A stretch of DNA of 64,000 nt from Pseudonocardia autotrophica. GTDB taxonomy: Bacteria; Actinomycetota; Actinomycetes; Mycobacteriales; Pseudonocardiaceae. Within the stretch, counting starts at the first letter, position 1; each line of letters opens with the position of its first letter. The notes below the pieces were generated by a model. The model was not told the DNA's origin and searched no databases. It saw only the letters and a program-made list of their open reading frames with translations. Location of the stretch: assembly GCF_003945385.1 (NCBI RefSeq), contig NZ_AP018920.1, forward strand, positions 6,510,001 to 6,574,000, in the 5' to 3' direction. Made by a program: the position numbers and the translations under genes. Positions 43,521 to 53,031 of the stretch are shown piece after piece.

Positions 43521-44039
43521 GTGCCGGGAATCGAGCGGGTCGGCGTCATCGGCGCGGGAACGATGGGCGCGGCCGTGGCCGAGGCCTGCGCCCGGGCCGA
43601 GCGCGACGTGCTCGTGGTGGAGCGCTGCCCGGCGACCGCGGCCGCCGGCCGCGAGCGGGTGCTGCGCTCCCTCGATCGCGCCGTCCGCGCCGGGCGGCTG
43701 TCCTCCCCGGAGCGCGAACGCGCCGCCTGGCGGCTGCGCTGGTCCACCGACACCGGTGAGCTCGCCGATCGCGATCTCGTCATCGAGGCGGTGCCCGAGG
43801 ACCGGACGGTCAAGTCGCGCGTGCTCGGCGCGGTCTGCGGAGTACTGAAGGACGACGACGCGATCGACGCCGGTATGCGGGTCGGGTGTGCGCACCCGAT
43901 GGGCCCGCTCGAGCTCGCCGATCCGGTGCGGCTCGACACCGTCCGCACCGTCGCCGAGGCGATGCACGCGGAGTACCGGGAACCCCGGTTCGTCCCGCCC
44001 ATCTCCACCGCTACCCCTCGAAGACCTACCCGATCATGA
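43521..44039 (+). pseudogene. Decayed 3-hydroxyacyl-CoA dehydrogenase
   Basis: The 172-codon frame keeps the start of a 3-hydroxybutyryl-CoA dehydrogenase: NAD motif GVIGAGTMGAAVAEACARA. Compared with the intact paralogue at 60507-61388, about 107 residues are missing after VLKDDDA, including SNTSS, HFFNP and the catalytic His. The frame resumes at GMRVGCAHPMGPLELAD. A second loss near 44000 removes the LLRRMVQAG part and shifts the frame: the expected ending (HRYPSKTYP) is readable in another frame, with a stop overlapping the prpD start. Not expected to be active. GTG start, GGAGGAG upstream. Confidence 0.8.
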
Positions 44040-44052
44040 GTGAGGAGATCGC

Positions 44053-45564
44053 ATGACCGTCGACCACAAGGTCAGGGTGCACCGCAGCGAGGAGAACCTC
44101 GCCCGTGCCGATCAGCTGGCCTGGAAGATCGCCGAGGTCGCCGCGGACGGCGTCGAACCGCCCGCCGAGGTCGCCGACATGGTGGTCAACCGGCTGATCG
44201 ACAACGCCGGTGTGGCGACCGCATCGGTGAACCGCGGACCGGTCGTCGCGGCCCGCGCGCAGGCGCTGCGGCACGCCGCGGCGCAGGACCGGACGGGCGC
44301 GGTCGTCTTCGGTACCCGCGAGCGGGTCTCCCCGGAGTGGGCGGCCTGGGCCAACGGCGTCGCCGTGCGCGAGCTGGACTACCACGACACCTTCCTGGCG
44401 GCCGACTACTCGCACCCGGGCGACAACATCCCGCCGCTGCTGGCGGTGGCCCAGCACACCGGCGCCGACGGGGCCGCGCTGACCAGGGCGATCGCCGTCG
44501 CCTACGAGGTGCAGGTCGCCCTGGTCACCGGGATCTGCCTGCACGCGCACAAGATCGACCACGTGGCGCACCTCGGCCCGTCGGTGGCCGCGGGGATCGG
44601 CGCGCTGCTCGACCTGCCGACCGAGGTCACCTACCAGGCGGTGCAGCAGGCCCTGCACACCACGACCGCGACCCGGCAGTCGCGCAAGGGCGAGATCTCG
44701 TCCTGGAAGGCGTTCGCCCCGGCGTTCGCGGGCAAGGTCGCGATCGAGGCCGTGGACCGGGCGATGCTCGGCGAGGGCGCGCCGTCGCCGATCTACGAGG
44801 GCGAGGACGGGGTGATCGCCTGGATGCTGGACGGGCCGGACGCCGGGTACACCGTCGCGCTCCCGGTCCGCGGCGAGGCACCGCAGGCGATCCTGCAGAC
44901 CTACACCAAGGAGCACTCCGCGGAGTACCAGAGCCAGGCGCTGATCGACCTGGCCCGCCGCCTGGGCCCGCGGATCCGCGAGGCGGGCGGCCCCGGACAG
45001 GTGCGCAGCATCGTCATCCACACCAGCCACCACACGCACTACGTGATCGGCTCCGGATCCGGCGACCCGCAGAAGTACGACCCGAAGGCCTCCCGGGAGA
45101 CCCTGGACCACTCGATCCCCTACATCGTCGCGGTCGCGCTGCTCGACGGCGGTTTCCACCACGAGCGCTCCTACCCGCCGCACCGGGCGGCCGACGACGA
45201 GCTGGTCGGGCTCTGGCACGCGATCTCCACCGTCGAGGACCCGGAGTGGACCCGGCGCTACCACTCGCACGACCCGGCGGAGAAGGCGTTCGGCGGCCGG
45301 GTCGAGGTCACCTTCACCGACGGTTCGACGCTGACCGACGAGATCGCCGTCGCCGACGCACACCCGCTCGGCGCCCGCCCGTTCGGCCGCGACGCCTACG
45401 TCGGCAAGTTCCGGGACCTGTCCCGCGACGTCGTCGACCGGGTCGAGCAGGACCGTTTCCTCGACCACGCGCTGCGCCTGCCGGAGCTGTCGGCCGCGGA
45501 CCTGGGCGAGCTGACGGTGGTGCTCCCCGATCTGGCCGTGGCCTCCGGGCGCGGGGTGTTCTGA
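44053..45564 (+). CDS. prpD: 2-methylcitrate dehydratase (MmgE/PrpD family)
   Basis: A 503-residue MmgE/PrpD protein that converts 2-methylcitrate to 2-methylaconitate in propionate breakdown. Recognisable are [29 protein letters not shown] near residue 100 and [16 protein letters not shown] near 215, plus the late [19 protein letters not shown]. Length fits the PrpD type. The ATG follows GAGGAG. prpB starts 2 nt after its stop. Confidence 0.94.
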   Translation: MTVDHKVRVHRSEENLARADQLAWKIAEVAADGVEPPAEVADMVVNRLIDNAGVATASVNRGPVVAARAQALRHAAAQDRTGAVVFGTRERVSPEWAAWANGVAVRELDYHDTFLAADYSHPGDNIPPLLAVAQHTGADGAALTRAIAVAYEVQVALVTGICLHAHKIDHVAHLGPSVAAGIGALLDLPTEVTYQAVQQALHTTTATRQSRKGEISSWKAFAPAFAGKVAIEAVDRAMLGEGAPSPIYEGEDGVIAWMLDGPDAGYTVALPVRGEAPQAILQTYTKEHSAEYQSQALIDLARRLGPRIREAGGPGQVRSIVIHTSHHTHYVIGSGSGDPQKYDPKASRETLDHSIPYIVAVALLDGGFHHERSYPPHRAADDELVGLWHAISTVEDPEWTRRYHSHDPAEKAFGGRVEVTFTDGSTLTDEIAVADAHPLGARPFGRDAYVGKFRDLSRDVVDRVEQDRFLDHALRLPELSAADLGELTVVLPDLAVASGRGVF

Positions 45565-45566
45565 GC

Positions 45567-46472
45567 ATGCTCGGATCGAGCAGCACCGCGCACCAGCAGC
45601 GGGTCGCGTTCCGCGAGGCACTGGCCGATGGCAGGCTGCTGCAGTTCCCCGGCGCCTTCAACGCGCTGTCGGCGATGCTGATCGCCGAGCAGGGCTTCGA
45701 CGGCGTGTACGTGTCCGGGGCGGTGCTGTCGGCCGAGCTGGGACTGCCCGACGTCGGCCTGATGACGGCCACCGAGGTCGCCGGGCGGGCCGCCACGATC
45801 ACCCGCAGCACCGATCTGCCGACCCTGGTCGACGCCGACACCGGCTGGGGCGGCCCGGCGAACGTGGCCCGCACGATCCGGTCGTTCGAGGACGCCGGGA
45901 TCTCCGGCTGCCACCTGGAGGACCAGGTCGAGCCCAAGCGGTGCGGCCACCTCGAGGGCAAGGAGCTGGTGTCCACCGCGGACATGTGCACCCGGATCCG
46001 GGCGGCGGTCCGCGGCCGCCGGGACGACGCGTTCGTGCTCTGCGCCCGCACCGACGCCCGCGCCGTCGAGGGCCTCGACGCCGCGATCGACCGGGCGAAG
46101 GCCTACGTGGACTCGGGCGCGGACATGGTCTTCGTGGAGGCGCTGACCGAGGAGCGCGAGTACGCCGCGTTCCGGGACGCGCTCGACGTCCCGCTGCTGG
46201 CCAACATGACCGAGTTCGGCAAGAGCCCGCTGCTGTCCGCGCAGACCCTGGAGAAGCTCGGCATCAACGTCGTCATCTACCCGGTGACCCTGCTCCGGCT
46301 GGCGATGGGCGCCGCCGAGGCCGGTCTCGCCGAGATCCGCCGCAGCGGCTCCCAGCAGGGCGTCGTCGAGCGGATGCAGACCCGGAGCAGGCTCTACGAA
46401 CTGCTCGGATACGACGAGTACGCGGCATTCGACGCGCGGCTCGCCGGATACCTGGAGGAGGACCCGTCATGA
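45567..46472 (+). CDS. prpB: 2-methylisocitrate lyase
   Basis: A 301-residue isocitrate lyase-superfamily enzyme that splits methylisocitrate to pyruvate and succinate. It has the catalytic KRCGH loop (in PKRCGHLEGKE), the metal-binding DADTGWGG and EDQ, and CARTDARAVEGLDAAI. All hallmark residues are present, unlike in the paralogue at 59723. The stop overlaps prpC (ATGA). Confidence 0.95.
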   Translation: MLGSSSTAHQQRVAFREALADGRLLQFPGAFNALSAMLIAEQGFDGVYVSGAVLSAELGLPDVGLMTATEVAGRAATITRSTDLPTLVDADTGWGGPANVARTIRSFEDAGISGCHLEDQVEPKRCGHLEGKELVSTADMCTRIRAAVRGRRDDAFVLCARTDARAVEGLDAAIDRAKAYVDSGADMVFVEALTEEREYAAFRDALDVPLLANMTEFGKSPLLSAQTLEKLGINVVIYPVTLLRLAMGAAEAGLAEIRRSGSQQGVVERMQTRSRLYELLGYDEYAAFDARLAGYLEEDPS

Positions 46473-47593
46473 CCGTCACCGATGCACCGCCGGAGGTGCA
46501 CAAGGGACTGGCCGGCGTCGTCGCCGACACCACGGCGATCTCGAAGGTCGATTCCGAGACCAACTCGCTGCTCTACCGCGGCTACCCGGTGCAGGACCTG
46601 TGCGCGCACCGCGGTTTCCTCGACGTCGCGCACCTGCTCTGGACCGGCGAGCTCCCGGACGCCACCGCGCTGGCCGCGCTGACCGAGCGCGAGCGGGCGC
46701 TGCGCCCGATCGACCGCAGCCTGCAGGCCCTGCTGATGGCCACCCCGACCACCTGCCATCCGATGGACACCCTGCGCACGGCGGTGAGCTGGCTCGGTTC
46801 GGAGGACGTCCGGGAGGACGACGCCGGGGCGAACGCGACGAAGTCGCTGCGCCTGCTGGCCGCGCTGCCCACCGTGGTCGCGATCGACCAGCGCCGACGC
46901 CGCGGCCAGGACCCGATCGCGCCGGACCCGTCGCTCGGGTACTCGGAGAACTTCTTCCACATGACGTTCGGCGAGGTCCCGGCGCCGGAGGTGGTGCGGG
47001 CGTTCGAGGTCTCGATGATCCTCTACGCGGAGCACAGCTTCAACGCGTCCACCTTCACCGCGCGCGTGGTGACCTCGACGCTGTCCGACCTGTACAGCGC
47101 CGTGGTCGCCGGGATCGGGGCGCTGAAGGGCCCACTGCACGGCGGTGCGAACGAGGCGGTCATGCACATGCTCGCCGAGATCGACGGCCCGGAGGCTGCG
47201 CAGGCCTGGCTGGCCGAGGCGCTCGCCGGGAAGCGGAAGATCATGGGCTTCGGGCACCGGGTCTACAAGCGTGGCGACTCCCGGGTCCCGACCCTGCAGC
47301 GCTCGCTGGAGGAGGTCGTCGAGCTCACCGGGGCGCACGACCTGCTCGCCACGCACACCGCGCTGGCCACCGCGATGCACCGGGAGAAGGGCCTGCACCC
47401 CAACCTGGACTATCCCGCCGGTCCGCTCTACCACCTGATGGGGTTCGACATCCCGATGTTCACCCCGTTGTTCGTGATGTCCCGGATCACCGGCTGGACC
47501 GCGCACATCACCGAGCAGCTGGCCGCGAACTCGTTGATCCGCCCGCTGGCCACCTACCAGGGGCCGGCCCGTCGCGAGGTCCCCGCCCGGTGA
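46469..47593 (+). CDS. prpC: 2-methylcitrate synthase / citrate synthase
   Basis: A 374-residue type II citrate synthase. The catalytic residues sit in EHSFNASTFTARV (His), MGFGHRVYKRGDSRVP (His) and LDYPAGPLYHLMG (Asp). It joins propionyl-CoA (or acetyl-CoA) with oxaloacetate. The third prp gene, with ATGA overlap to prpB and GTGA to the enoyl-CoA hydratase. A paralogue lies at 58608. Confidence 0.94.
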   Translation: MTVTDAPPEVHKGLAGVVADTTAISKVDSETNSLLYRGYPVQDLCAHRGFLDVAHLLWTGELPDATALAALTERERALRPIDRSLQALLMATPTTCHPMDTLRTAVSWLGSEDVREDDAGANATKSLRLLAALPTVVAIDQRRRRGQDPIAPDPSLGYSENFFHMTFGEVPAPEVVRAFEVSMILYAEHSFNASTFTARVVTSTLSDLYSAVVAGIGALKGPLHGGANEAVMHMLAEIDGPEAAQAWLAEALAGKRKIMGFGHRVYKRGDSRVPTLQRSLEEVVELTGAHDLLATHTALATAMHREKGLHPNLDYPAGPLYHLMGFDIPMFTPLFVMSRITGWTAHITEQLAANSLIRPLATYQGPARREVPAR

Positions 47594-48358
47594 CCACCAC
47601 CGGCGTCCCGACCGGCGTCCGGCTGCGGCTCGACGGCCCGCACGTCGCGGTGCTGTCCCTCGACGGACGGCCGGCCGGGATGCTGTCCGGCCCGGTCCAG
47701 GCCGCCCTGCGCGACGCGCTGGACCGGGTCGAGGCCGATCCCGAGGTGCGGGCGGTCGTCCTCACCGGGGACGACCGGGCACTTCAGCTCCGGCGCCGAC
47801 CTGACCGGGGACCGGACCGGGACCGGGTTCCTGGAGACCCTGCTGGCCACCGTCGACCGGGTGGAGCAGCTGCGGGTCCCGACGATCGCCGCGGTCACCG
47901 GCGGCGCCATCGGTGGCGGGCTGGAGCTCGCGCTGTCCTGCGACATCCGGATCGCCGCCGAGGACGCCTTCTTCGTCGCGGCCGGGGTGAACGTCGGGTT
48001 GATCATGAGCACCTGGCGGCTGCCCGGGCTGATCGGCCTCGGCCCGGCCAAGGCGATGCTGCTGACCGGCGAGCCGTGCGACGCGGCGACGGCCCTGCGG
48101 ACCGGCCTGGTCCGCGAGGTCGTCCCCGCCGACGCACTGCTCCCGGCAGCGCTGGCGACGGCGCACCGGATCGCGGGCCGGTCCCCGCTGGCGGTGGAGG
48201 CGACCAAGGCGGCGGTGGATCGGGCGGTCGGCCAGGACCGGCGGACCGCCCGCGCCGAGCTGGTGGCCCGGTGCGCGGAGCTGATCCGCAGCCGGGACCA
48301 CCGGGAGGCGGTGCGGGCGTTCCTTCAGCGGCGCGCCCCGCGGTTCCACCGGGCCTGA
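47590..48358 (+). pseudogene. Enoyl-CoA hydratase with a frameshift
   Basis: The first part (VAVLSLDGRPAGMLSGPVQ... VRAVVLTGDDRA) and the last part (VPTIAAVTGGAIGGGLELAL... to the end) are both typical crotonase sequence, but in different frames. The shift is at 47782: deleting one C restores the expected RAFSSGADLTGD. It may be a sequencing error or real inactivation. GTG at 47590 overlaps the prpC stop. The 3' end overlaps the convergent GNAT gene by 34 bp. Confidence 0.82.
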
Positions 48359-49167
48359 ACCGGCCCGGCGGCGTGCACCAGCGCGGTGCCGGTGCCCCGG
48401 CCGCGCCCGGCGGCGGTGACCCCGACCGAGCGCAGGTGCCCGGTCCGGCCCGGCGGGAGCGGGTGCACCAGGCCGTCGTCCGGGGTGTCGACGAGCTCGC
48501 AGGCCGCGTAGCCGACGACCCGGCCGTCCCGCTCGGCGACGAACACCGGATGGGCCGGGTCGGCGGCCAGTACCGCGCTGGAGGTCCAGCCGCGGACCGC
48601 GTCGACGTCCCGGGTGAACGGGGAGATCGCCACGTGATAGCGGGTCTCCTCGACGGCGAGATCGACCACGGCCGGCACATCGGCGGGGGCGGCGATCCGG
48701 ACCGTCACGCCGGCCACCGGGTGGCCGGGCAGCGGCTCGGCCGCCCGCTCCCCCATCAGCGCGTCCAGCCGCAGCCCGGCCGCGGCGAACGCGGCGGCGG
48801 TGCCGGTGTCCCCGGACGGCCAGCGCACGACCAGCTGGGTCCGGCCGGGCAGCCGGTCCGCGTCGGTGTAGCGGGCGGCGAGCCGGACCAGCTCGGCGAC
48901 CGATGCCGCCGCCCCCGGCGTCGACGGATCGGGCAGCACCACCCGGTCCAGGGTCCCGGTGTGGTCACCGAGGACGGCCCGCTGCAACACGTCCGGCGCC
49001 CAGGTGTCCTGGCGCAGCAACGCGAACGCCCGCCCCACGCGCAACAGCCTGCCCCCGGTCCACGGCGCGGACGCCGGGGTCGGCGGCAGCAGGTAGCGGC
49101 CGTCCGGGCCGCGCAGCCGTTCGGCCTGTGCTCGCATCTGGTCGGACGGTTCAGGCGGTGGATGCAC
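48325..49167 (-). CDS. GNAT acetyltransferase, probably truncated
   Basis: A 280-residue protein with a C-terminal GNAT fold: VRIAAPADVPAVVDLAVEE, VFVAERDGRVVGYAAC, and the acetyl-CoA loop LRSVGVTAAGRGRGTGTALVHAA. The last strand and helices after this loop are missing: the frame ends ~12 residues later inside the neighbour's 3' end. The N-terminal ~150 residues may be a degenerate first GNAT domain. The GTG start overlaps the luciferase-like gene by 17 nt. The function is unknown and activity is doubtful. Confidence 0.7.
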   Translation of the reverse strand: MHPPPEPSDQMRAQAERLRGPDGRYLLPPTPASAPWTGGRLLRVGRAFALLRQDTWAPDVLQRAVLGDHTGTLDRVVLPDPSTPGAAASVAELVRLAARYTDADRLPGRTQLVVRWPSGDTGTAAAFAAAGLRLDALMGERAAEPLPGHPVAGVTVRIAAPADVPAVVDLAVEETRYHVAISPFTRDVDAVRGWTSSAVLAADPAHPVFVAERDGRVVGYAACELVDTPDDGLVHPLPPGRTGHLRSVGVTAAGRGRGTGTALVHAAGPVQARWNRGARR

Positions 49168-50086
49168 GGCGGTGATCCTCTCTCGGGTCAGGCCCGTCGC
49201 GGAAACCCCGGGCCAGCCGGGCGACGCGGCGCAGGATGGGATCGAGCTCGGCGAAGGTCAGCCGGGCGGGCTGGACGTGGCACAGCAGCCGGGTGGCGTA
49301 CGGCAGGCAGGGGTCCGCGGCGAGGCCGGTGGCCACCTCGTGCTCGGTGCCCGCGTAGACGTTGCCTGCGGCCAGATGGGCCACCGGGTCCCGGCCGGAG
49401 CGCGCGATGTGCGGCGCGAGCAGGTCGCGGACCTCCTCCCCGCAGGCGCCGGGGACCAGCGGCCGGGACAGACCCACCCGGCGCCCGCCGGCCGCCCGGA
49501 ACCGGGCCAGCAGATCCGCGGAGCGCGCGTCGTCCGGGCCGGCAGGGCCGGAGCGGCGCCCGGACAGCAGGCCGGTGCCGCGCTCCGCGGCGGTCCGCAC
49601 CCCCGCCTCCGACGAGGTGGCCAGCCAGAGCCGGTCCCGCAGCCCGCCCGCCGCGGGGACCACGTCCGCCTCGGCGAGCGCGTCCAGCACGGTGTCCAGC
49701 CGCGCGTGCCGGTCCTGCGGCCGGATCCCGAACGCCTCCGCCACCCCGGGATCCGATCCCGCGCCGAGCCCCAGCTCCAGCCGCCCGCCGCTGAGCGCGT
49801 CCACCGTCGCCGCGTCCTCCACCAGCCGCAGCGGATGCTCCAGCGCGCCGACCACGACCGCGGTACCCAGCCCGATCCGCTCGGTGCGCGCGGCGACCGC
49901 GGCCAGCACCACCAGCGGCGACGACGCGTGCCCCTGCTGGGCGCCGAGATGGTGCTGGGCGACCCAGAACGAGCCGAAACCCAGCTCCTCGGCGCGCACC
50001 GCCAGCCGCACGGTGTCGGCCAGTTCGGTCGCCGAGTCGCGCGACCCGGCGGCGTGGGTCAGAACACCCCATTCCAAGCTGGACAC
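49151..50086 (-). CDS. LLM-class flavin-dependent oxidoreductase (luciferase-like)
   Basis: A 311-residue bacterial luciferase-like protein. Recognisable are LGFGSFWVAQHHLGAQQGHASSPLVVLAAVA, RIGLGTAVVVGALEHPLRLVEDAATVDALSGGRLELGLGAGSDP. It would use reduced flavin supplied by a partner. Its start codon (GTG 50086) lies only 27 bp from that of the divergent binding protein, so the two may be co-regulated. Such enzymes appear near metal or siderophore importers, possibly to process the ligand; this is inference. Confidence 0.85.
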   Translation of the reverse strand: MSSLEWGVLTHAAGSRDSATELADTVRLAVRAEELGFGSFWVAQHHLGAQQGHASSPLVVLAAVAARTERIGLGTAVVVGALEHPLRLVEDAATVDALSGGRLELGLGAGSDPGVAEAFGIRPQDRHARLDTVLDALAEADVVPAAGGLRDRLWLATSSEAGVRTAAERGTGLLSGRRSGPAGPDDARSADLLARFRAAGGRRVGLSRPLVPGACGEEVRDLLAPHIARSGRDPVAHLAAGNVYAGTEHEVATGLAADPCLPYATRLLCHVQPARLTFAELDPILRRVARLARGFRDGPDPREDHRRASTA

Positions 50087-50117
50087 CTGATCAATCTTTC
50101 ATAGGTTGTCCAGGTGT
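50083..50117. promoter_or_regulatory. Symmetric divergent start region
   Basis: ACACCTG (50083-50089) and CAGGTGT (50111-50117) are inverted copies; each contains the GTG start codon of one of the two divergent genes. Neither gene has a Shine-Dalgarno. TAGGTT (50102-50107) is a plausible -10 (TANNNT) for a leaderless transcript of the binding protein. Confidence 0.45.
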
Positions 50118-51103
50118 TCCGATCCCGACCGTCACCGGGCGCCGCGCTCGCCGCCGCCTCGTTGCTGTTCCTCGCCGGCTGCGGCGCCGCCGTGCAGGAC
50201 TCCCCCACCACCGCGGGCACCGCCGACGGCTTCCCGGTCGTCGACGACAACTGCGGTGTCGAGACCGTCTACGACGCGCCCCCGGCGCGGGCGGTCACGC
50301 TCACCTCCAACGCGACCGAGCTGATGCTGGAGCTCGGCCTGCAGGACTCGATGGTGGGCACCGCGTATCTGAAGAACCGGCCGATCGGCGAGCAGTACGC
50401 CGAGGCCTACGGCTCGGTCCCGGTGATCGCCCCCGGGCAGCCGTCGCTGGAGCAGCTGCTCGCCGTGGAGCCGGACTTCGTCTACGCCGGCTACCCGGAC
50501 GGCTTCTCCGAGTCATCGGGGCACACCAGGGAGCGGCTCGGCGAGCTCGGTGTCCGCACCCACCTCAATCCCGAGTCCTGCCGCGACGGCCGCTCCGGTT
50601 TCGACGACCTGTTCGGCGAGATCGACCGGATCGGCGCCGTCTTCGGGGTGCCGGACCGGGCCGCCGAGTCGGTGTCCGGGCTGCGCGACCGGCTGGACAC
50701 CGTCACCGAGCAGCTCGGGACCGTCGAACCGGTGCCGGTGTTCGTCTACAACAGCGGTGCCGACGCGCCGCGCACGGCGGGCGGCAAGGCCATCCTCACC
50801 GAGATCATCGAGCGGGCCGGCGGCCGGAACGTGTTCGACGACGTCGACGAGCGCTGGCCGCAGGTGTCCTGGGAGCAGGTCGCGCAGCGCCGTCCCGCGG
50901 TGATCCTGATCTACGACTACCTGGAGCCGAGCGTCGAGTCGAAGATCGAGACGCTGCGGGCCACCCCGGCCGTCGCCGACGTCCCCGCGCTGGCCACGAA
51001 CGCGTTCCCGACCGTCGGGCTCTCCCTCGCCCAGCCCGGCCCGCGTTCGGTGGACGCCGTCGAGCAGCTCGCCCGCGACCTGCATCCCGACCGGTTCCGG
51101 TGA
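50114..51103 (+). CDS. Metallophore-binding lipoprotein of a FecCD-type importer
   Basis: A 329-residue lipoprotein with a signal peptide and lipobox (LLFLAGCGAA) and a class III binding-protein fold (ARAVTLTSNATELMLELGLQDSMVG; LEQLLAVEPDFVYAGY). It differs from the minus-strand copy at 36871 and probably binds another siderophore. The start GTG overlaps the inverted repeat shared with the divergent gene. Permease and ATPase follow with GTGA overlaps. Confidence 0.87.
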   Translation: MFRSRPSPGAALAAASLLFLAGCGAAVQDSPTTAGTADGFPVVDDNCGVETVYDAPPARAVTLTSNATELMLELGLQDSMVGTAYLKNRPIGEQYAEAYGSVPVIAPGQPSLEQLLAVEPDFVYAGYPDGFSESSGHTRERLGELGVRTHLNPESCRDGRSGFDDLFGEIDRIGAVFGVPDRAAESVSGLRDRLDTVTEQLGTVEPVPVFVYNSGADAPRTAGGKAILTEIIERAGGRNVFDDVDERWPQVSWEQVAQRRPAVILIYDYLEPSVESKIETLRATPAVADVPALATNAFPTVGLSLAQPGPRSVDAVEQLARDLHPDRFR

Positions 51104-52230
51104 GCCGGCGCGCCGAGCTGGTCGCCGTGCTGCGGCGCGACGGCCCGCTCCCGGCGCCCGGTCCCGGTTCCCGGCGCGGCGCGGCGAGCGGCCGCTTCGG
51201 GCTGCCGGTCGTGCTGGCCGGACTGGCCGTGCTGCTCGTCGCGGCGGTCGGGTTCGCGCTGGCCACCGGCTCGGTGGCGGTGCCGTGGTCGCAGACCTGG
51301 CGGATCCTCGCGCACCGGCTCGGCGGCCCGGCGCTGGTCCCCGATCCGGACTGGACCAGGGCACAGGACCTGATCGTCGCCGACACCCGATTGCCCCGGG
51401 TGCTGCTCGCCGCGCTGGTCGGCGCGACGCTGACGGTCGCCGGGATGGTCCTGCAGGCCGTGGTGCGCAACCCGCTGGCCGGGCCCGGGATCATCGGGGT
51501 CTCGGCCGGCGCCGCCACCGGCGCGGTGGTCGTCATGCGGTTCGGGCTGCTCGGCGCCGGGGCGCTCACGCTGAACGTGGCGGCCTTCGGCGGCGCGCTC
51601 GTCACCCTCGCGGTGGTGCTGACGATCGCCCGATCGGCGGGCCGGATCACCGTGCTCCGGCTGATCCTGGGCGGGGTCGCCGTCGGGTCGGTGCTGTCCG
51701 CGCTGACCAGCCTGCTGGTGCTCACCGCGCCGAACCCGATGCTCGCCTCGCAGGTGCTGTTCTGGACGCTCGGCGGCTTCGGCTCCGCCCGCTGGGACCT
51801 GCTGGTGGTCCCGGCGGTGGTGCTGGTGGCCGGGCTGTTCCTGCTGGTGGCCAGGGCCCGCGAGCTGGATCTGCTGCTGGCCGGCGACGAGAGCGCCGGC
51901 GCGCTGGGGGTGGACGTGCACCGGTTCCGCAGGCGGGTGTTCGTCGTGGTCGCGGTGCTGGTCGGGGTGACGGTCGCGGTGTCCGGGGTGATCGGCTTCG
52001 TCGGGCTGATGCTGCCGCACGTGGTGCGGTTCCTGGTCGGCTCGGCGCACCGCCGGGCGCTGCCGGTCGCGGTGCTGGTCGGCGCGGTGTTCACGGTGCT
52101 GGCCGATCTGGTCGCGCGGACCGTGATCAGCCCGGAGGAGATCCCGGTGGGGATCGTGACGGCGCTGGTCGGCGGGCCGTTCTTCGTCTGGCTGCTGCGC
52201 CGCGACGGCCGCCGGGAGGTGGCCCGGTGA
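51100..52230 (+). CDS. FecCD-family permease
   Basis: A 376-residue permease with ~10 helices. FecCD signatures GMVLQAVVRNPLAGPGIIGVSAGA (about 117-140) and GFVGLMLPHVVRFLVG (about 300) are present. It has a ~40-residue hydrophilic N-terminal extension. Only one permease is encoded here, so it may act as a homodimer, unlike the two-permease system at 34845. Confidence 0.92.
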   Translation: MSRRAELVAVLRRDGPLPAPGPGSRRGAASGRFGLPVVLAGLAVLLVAAVGFALATGSVAVPWSQTWRILAHRLGGPALVPDPDWTRAQDLIVADTRLPRVLLAALVGATLTVAGMVLQAVVRNPLAGPGIIGVSAGAATGAVVVMRFGLLGAGALTLNVAAFGGALVTLAVVLTIARSAGRITVLRLILGGVAVGSVLSALTSLLVLTAPNPMLASQVLFWTLGGFGSARWDLLVVPAVVLVAGLFLLVARARELDLLLAGDESAGALGVDVHRFRRRVFVVVAVLVGVTVAVSGVIGFVGLMLPHVVRFLVGSAHRRALPVAVLVGAVFTVLADLVARTVISPEEIPVGIVTALVGGPFFVWLLRRDGRREVAR

Positions 52231-52985
52231 CCCCGCTGGTCGTCGAGGACGTCGTGGTCACGGCGGGCACCGCCACCCTGGTCGACGGCGTGTCGCTGAC
52301 CGTCGGCCCCGGCGAGGTGGTCGGCCTGCTCGGCCCGAACGGCAGCGGCAAGTCGTCGCTGCTGCGCACCGTCTACCGGGTGGGCAGGCCGGCGTCGGGC
52401 CGGGTGCTGGTGGACGGCATCGACGTGCGCCGGGCGCCCGCCCGCGAGGTGGCCCGCCGGGTCGGCGTGGTGCTGCAGGACGTGCCCACCGACTTCCCGC
52501 TCACCATCCGGGAGATCGTCGCCACCGGCCGCTCGCCGCACAAGCGCGCGCTGCAGGCCGACGACGACCTCGATCACGCGCTGGTCGACGCCGCGCTGGA
52601 GCTGCTCGATCTGACCCGGCTCGCCGGGCGCAGGCTGGACACGCTCTCCGGCGGCGAGCGGCAGCGGGCGCTGGTCGCGCGGGCACTGGTCGGGCGGCCG
52701 GCGCTGCTGGTGATGGACGAGCCGACCAACCATCTCGACATCGCGCACCAGCTGGCGCTGCTCGAGCTGGTCGGCGAGCTCGGCCTGCCCACCCTGGTCG
52801 CGCTGCACGATCTGAACCTGGCCGCCCGCTACTGCCACCGGCTGGTGCTGCTCGACGACGGCCGGGCGGTCGTCTCCGGGACGCCGGCCGAGGTGCTGAC
52901 CGTCGAGCGGATCCGGGGGGTCTACGGGGTGACGGCGACGGTCCTGGAACATCCGAGCGCCGCCTGCCCGCTGGTCGTGCTGTGA
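52227..52985 (+). CDS. ABC ATPase of the FecCD-type importer
   Basis: A 252-residue ATPase. Walker A GPNGSGKSSLL is near 35, signature LSGGERQRALVARALVG, Walker B LLVMDEPTNHLD, switch LHDLNLAAR. The FecE/BtuD type. The GTG start overlaps the permease stop. It ends the three-gene operon before a strong hairpin. Confidence 0.92.
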   Translation: MTPLVVEDVVVTAGTATLVDGVSLTVGPGEVVGLLGPNGSGKSSLLRTVYRVGRPASGRVLVDGIDVRRAPAREVARRVGVVLQDVPTDFPLTIREIVATGRSPHKRALQADDDLDHALVDAALELLDLTRLAGRRLDTLSGGERQRALVARALVGRPALLVMDEPTNHLDIAHQLALLELVGELGLPTLVALHDLNLAARYCHRLVLLDDGRAVVSGTPAEVLTVERIRGVYGVTATVLEHPSAACPLVVL

Positions 52986-52992
52986 ACCGGGC

Positions 52993-53022
52993 GGGCGGCC
53001 CCGGCCGGAACCGGGGCCGCCC
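52993..53022. terminator. Bidirectional terminator hairpin
   Basis: GGGCGGCCCCGG (52993-53004) pairs with CCGGGGCCGCCC (53011-53022) around CCGGAA. It separates the convergent transport operon (ends 52985) and the valine operon (ends 53032). Confidence 0.75.
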
Positions 53023-53031
53023 CGCGGTGAC

